A DNA stretch of 64,000 bases, taken from assembly GCF_010994755.1 (NCBI RefSeq), contig NZ_WHSB02000012.1:1-64000 (forward strand), in the 5' to 3' direction. The DNA comes from Shinella lacus (GTDB taxonomy: Bacteria > Pseudomonadota > Alphaproteobacteria > Rhizobiales > Rhizobiaceae). This document shows positions 61,031-64,000 of this stretch, in pieces (positions within the stretch are counted from its first letter, which is position 1; each line of letters begins with the position of its first letter). The position numbers and the translations under genes are program-made. Below the pieces are notes generated by a model that saw only the letters and a program-made list of their open reading frames with translations, ran no database searches and had not been told where the DNA came from.

Positions 61031-63568
61031 TCAAGCCGACTGGTATTCCTTCGACTTGAAGGTCAGGTGAGCCACGTTCCGCGGAGCATCCGAAATCTTG
61101 CGGATATCGCCCCAGGTCTGCTTGTAGTTCGGGATGACCAGCTCGTTCGTCCCGGCACTGGTCACATTGCCCTGTACGCCGGTCGGGAAACCGAACAGCA
61201 TAAAGGTTTCTCCGCGACGGGCTGTCGGTGTCGGATAGGCCATGGCCTGGGTCGCGCCGGCATCATTGTAAATTTCGACGAGATCGCCCTCCTTGAGCCC
61301 CGCTTCCGCCATGTCGGCCGGGTTCATCTCGATGAACGGATAGGGGAAACGATCCATGACGAAGTCGTTTTCCTGGTCGAGATAGGCGGATTGCCAGACG
61401 ACATTGGCGCGTCCGTTGTTGATCAGGTACTTGTAATTGTCCTTCTGCTGCTGCTTGCCCGGTGCCTGCAGTCCGCGCCACGGCGCATCCATAAAGCGCG
61501 CCTTCCCGTCATCGGTCGAGAACACGCCATCGGTATAGAGCCGCTGCGTGCCCTCGATCTTGGCGTCTGCAAAACGGGTGGCCGGCTCCTGGAAGCCGTT
61601 GGTGCCCATGGCGCTCAAGCGCTCATAGGTGACGAACTCGCCGCCATGGGCGTGTCTGTTGTAGCCGTCCATGAAGGCGTCTTCTTCTGTCCGCCAGTCG
61701 AAGCCCTTGAACTGGCCGGCATAGGTGGTGTCACCCATCTCGGTCAGTACGCGTTCCATGGTGTTGGCAAGCCGCGCGGCAATCAGGCAGTCCGGCATGG
61801 ATTGACCGGGCGGGTCCATGTAGCGCTCGGTCAGCCGCATACGCCGCTCACCGTTCATCGAGGTGAGGTTCATCTCGCCTGACGTGGCCGCCGGCAGGAT
61901 GACATGACAGGCTTCGCCGATCTTGGTCGGAATGATATCCACGTTGACGGCGAACAGACCACCCTGGTTGATGGCGCCGACGATGGCATCCACCATGGCC
62001 TCGCGGTCGCCATAGGGCGCAGCGCTCATGGCGTCCTTCACCATGTCCGTGCGCTTCTTGTAGACCCGCTTGAACTCATGCGCGTTCAGCGTGGTCTTGT
62101 AGTGGTCGCAGCCCCAGATGTGATGGACGCCGCCCTGACCGCCGATCAGCAGCTGATCGACATAGGCCGCCGGCCGACCGACATGGGCGTCGGAGGGGCG
62201 CACGTAACCTTCCTGGTGCCCGCCGAGGCGAACGACGCCGCCGCCGGGACGGCCGATATTACCGGTGGCGAGTGCCAGGTTCACCAGCGCGCCGTTGGTG
62301 CGGTAATTGTCGTTGCCCCAGATCAGGCCTTTCTCGTAGCCGAACATGACGCGTCGACGCTTGCCGCCTTCCTTCGGCATGGCAATCCATTCGGCGGCTT
62401 TGATGATCTGGGCTTGGTCCAGCCCCGTGATTTTTGCGGCTTCCTCCATGGATATGCGGCATCCTTCGACGGCATCCTCGAAGTTGGACAAATGTCCAGG
62501 CTTGCTGTCCGATCCGCCTCGCGCGGGATAAAGCGGCGGCCGTGCTACACTTTCCCGCAAGGTCGATTTGTCGATGAATTCGCGGTCAACCCAGCCTTTG
62601 TCGGCGATGTATGTAAACAGGGCATTGAATAGAGCCAGGTCGCTGCCGGATTTGATCGCGAGATGCAGGACGTTGTCCTTGCCAGCCGTTTCCTCGCTCG
62701 CATTGACGGTCACCGTGCGGCGCGGATCGACAATGATAATGCGGCCCGCTTCATGCGGCTCGTCCGGCATGATCTGCTTTTTCTTCTCGAGACTTTCGCC
62801 GCGCAGGTTCGGGATCCAGTGATTGAGGAAATAGTTTGTCTGGGTCTCCAGTGCATTGGTGCCGACCGCGACGATCGTGTCGGCCAGTTCGGCATCCTCG
62901 TAGCAGTTGTTCAACTCGCCGACGCCCATATCGCGGGTACCGTGGACTTCCGAGTTATAGGCCGGGCGGTTGTGGATACGGATGTTCTTGACCTTCATGG
63001 CCTCGAAATAGAGCTTGCCCGTGCCCCAGGTGTTTTCGTAGCCGCCTCCGGCGCCGCCATGATCGAAGGCCGAAACGATCAGAGCGTCCTCACCCTTCTC
63101 CTTGATGATCTTCGCCGTCACGCGGGCAACAAGATCGAGCGCATCGTCCCAGCTCGTCGGCTGCATTTGTCCGTAGCGCCAGACGAGGGGATCCGTCAGG
63201 CGCTGTTGCTGGGTGTTGCGAGCTTCGGAAAAGCTCGTTTCGGCCATTCTGGCTCCGCGAACGGAACCGAGGCCGGAGTTCACCACGCATTCGTGGTCCG
63301 GCTTGATGACGACATGAACGTCGCGGCCATCCTGCTTTACGACATTGTACATGGACGGCGAATACCAGGCATCGGTTTCCGCCTGCTGTTGCTCGGACAG
63401 ATCGACGCCGAAGACGTTGTTCTGCGGATCCGTGCCGCCCTGTTTGTTGATCGGCCAGGTATAGGCGTGATAGCCGCAGCCGACTATGCAGAAGTGGCAG
63501 GTGACATTGTGCTTCTTGGCGTCCGCGGGAATGATCGGCAGACGGTCAATGTGACGTTTGAAGGCCAT
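61031..63568 (-). CDS. aioA: Arsenite oxidase large (molybdopterin) subunit AioA
   Basis: An 845-residue catalytic subunit that oxidises arsenite to arsenate in the periplasm. C24, C27 and C31 in TCHFCIVGCGYH bind the 3Fe-4S cluster. No Cys or Ser ligand to Mo is expected in this DMSO-reductase branch. IVDPRRTVTVNASEE and FGYEKGLIWGNDNYRTNGA are pterin-site segments. There is no leader peptide; it is carried out with AioB through the latter's Tat signal. The start is 12 bases after the aioB stop. Confidence 0.97.
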   Translation of the reverse strand: MAFKRHIDRLPIIPADAKKHNVTCHFCIVGCGYHAYTWPINKQGGTDPQNNVFGVDLSEQQQAETDAWYSPSMYNVVKQDGRDVHVVIKPDHECVVNSGLGSVRGARMAETSFSEARNTQQQRLTDPLVWRYGQMQPTSWDDALDLVARVTAKIIKEKGEDALIVSAFDHGGAGGGYENTWGTGKLYFEAMKVKNIRIHNRPAYNSEVHGTRDMGVGELNNCYEDAELADTIVAVGTNALETQTNYFLNHWIPNLRGESLEKKKQIMPDEPHEAGRIIIVDPRRTVTVNASEETAGKDNVLHLAIKSGSDLALFNALFTYIADKGWVDREFIDKSTLRESVARPPLYPARGGSDSKPGHLSNFEDAVEGCRISMEEAAKITGLDQAQIIKAAEWIAMPKEGGKRRRVMFGYEKGLIWGNDNYRTNGALVNLALATGNIGRPGGGVVRLGGHQEGYVRPSDAHVGRPAAYVDQLLIGGQGGVHHIWGCDHYKTTLNAHEFKRVYKKRTDMVKDAMSAAPYGDREAMVDAIVGAINQGGLFAVNVDIIPTKIGEACHVILPAATSGEMNLTSMNGERRMRLTERYMDPPGQSMPDCLIAARLANTMERVLTEMGDTTYAGQFKGFDWRTEEDAFMDGYNRHAHGGEFVTYERLSAMGTNGFQEPATRFADAKIEGTQRLYTDGVFSTDDGKARFMDAPWRGLQAPGKQQQKDNYKYLINNGRANVVWQSAYLDQENDFVMDRFPYPFIEMNPADMAEAGLKEGDLVEIYNDAGATQAMAYPTPTARRGETFMLFGFPTGVQGNVTSAGTNELVIPNYKQTWGDIRKISDAPRNVAHLTFKSKEYQSA

Positions 63569-63580
63569 GATCTTCTTCCC

Positions 63581-64000
63581 TTATAGAACGTTGGACAGAC
63601 GGCCGTAGATGAGCTCATCGACGCCTTCGGCAAAGATGTCGCCATTGTCGGCGATGCGGAGCACGTATTGCGGCAGGTTCTGCGTCGCTTGGCCCCAGAC
63701 CTGCTGGCCCCCCTTTTCAGGATCGAACACCGAGAAATGGCCGGGACAGTTGAATGTCTTGTTGTCGGCGGAATAGCTCAGCGGAAAGCCCTTGTGGGGA
63801 CAGATGGTAGAAAAGCCGACGATGTCGCCATCGGGACCGACCCCGCCTTCAACGCGCGTCCCGAGTTTGAGAAGAACGCCCGAGGCATCTTCATCGGGAT
63901 AGGCAACGTCGAAAGGTTCGTTCAGCTTGAGGTCCGAGATGTTGGCGAGACGATTGGCGGGATAGTCCACGCCGGCCGCAGCGGTAGCGGCTCTTGCCTG
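63581..64000 (-). CDS. aioB: Arsenite oxidase small (Rieske) subunit AioB, 5' end off window
   Basis: The frame is open to the window edge, so the Tat signal and start are not seen; upstream of YPANRLANIS it reads QARAATAAAGVD. The Rieske 2Fe-2S ligands are in ICPHKGFPL (C, H) and NCPGHFSVF (C, H). The two cysteines that make a disulfide in many Rieske proteins are F (GFPL) and G (CPGH) here, as known for the Rhizobium sp. NT-26 type enzyme. It transfers electrons from AioA to cytochrome c. aioX/S/R regulators would be expected beyond the window. Confidence 0.95.
   Translation of the reverse strand, partial: QARAATAAAGVDYPANRLANISDLKLNEPFDVAYPDEDASGVLLKLGTRVEGGVGPDGDIVGFSTICPHKGFPLSYSADNKTFNCPGHFSVFDPEKGGQQVWGQATQNLPQYVLRIADNGDIFAEGVDELIYGRLSNVL

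Noticed and set aside
1-64000. CRISPR arrays, rRNA, tRNA, replication origin
   Set aside because: No regularly spaced repeats, no rRNA-like stretches, no convincing tRNA folds and no rep/par genes were seen on reading both strands.

Overview
The window looks like accessory DNA of a Rhizobiaceae-type alphaproteobacterium (Rhizobium, Agrobacterium, Sinorhizobium or Pseudorhizobium). Reasons: dense GC-rich operons of ribose/fructose-type sugar ABC transporters, ROK, LacI and FCD-GntR regulators, a rhizobial-style hydroxyproline pathway, IS3, IS21 and IS5 elements, and an aioB-aioA-cytC-moeA arsenite oxidase cluster of the kind known from rhizobial arsenite oxidisers. No replication, partition or tRNA gene is visible, so plasmid and chromosomal island cannot be told apart.

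Layout. 1-6.3 kb is a mobile-element zone: a cut lipocalin gene, an IS3-family element, a Fic protein, and an IS21-family element with intact istA but istB broken by two stop codons. 6.3-23.6 kb is a large sugar catabolic locus: a ROK repressor divergent from two FrcBCA-like ABC transporters, three NAD(P)-type dehydrogenases, a sugar isomerase, an alpha/beta hydrolase, a ribulose-phosphate 3-epimerase-like enzyme, a ROK kinase, a 3-hexulose-6-phosphate synthase/6-phospho-3-hexuloisomerase pair, a PfkB kinase and a LacI regulator. 23.9-28.7 kb is a decaying stretch: a YihY/BrkB membrane protein, small hypothetical genes, remnants of SDR, cold-shock and LigD genes, and an IS5-family element.

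28.7-43.6 kb encodes hydroxyproline catabolism: Cys/Cys 4-hydroxyproline 2-epimerase, DadA-like D-hydroxyproline dehydrogenase, DapA-family deaminase and alpha-ketoglutarate semialdehyde dehydrogenase. With these come a Ser/Cys epimerase paralogue, two FCD-GntR regulators, a PotABCD-type transporter, a GMC oxidoreductase and a GH144-like glycoside hydrolase. 43.9-57.4 kb holds two divergent sugar ABC transporters, each with two permeases, plus a DUF1349 protein, an unusual membrane-anchored TPR-like protein, an aldehyde dehydrogenase and a Gfo/Idh/MocA dehydrogenase. A repeated palindrome of the form ATTGGATNCAAT sits upstream of the hydroxyproline genes and of both sugar transporter operons, so these probably form one regulon. 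I infer that it may serve uptake and breakdown of a hydroxyproline-linked glycan.

57.4-59.2 kb is largely degenerate, with a truncated nuclease-like gene. 59.2-64 kb holds moeA, cytC, aioA and the 3' part of aioB on the minus strand; aioB runs off the window.
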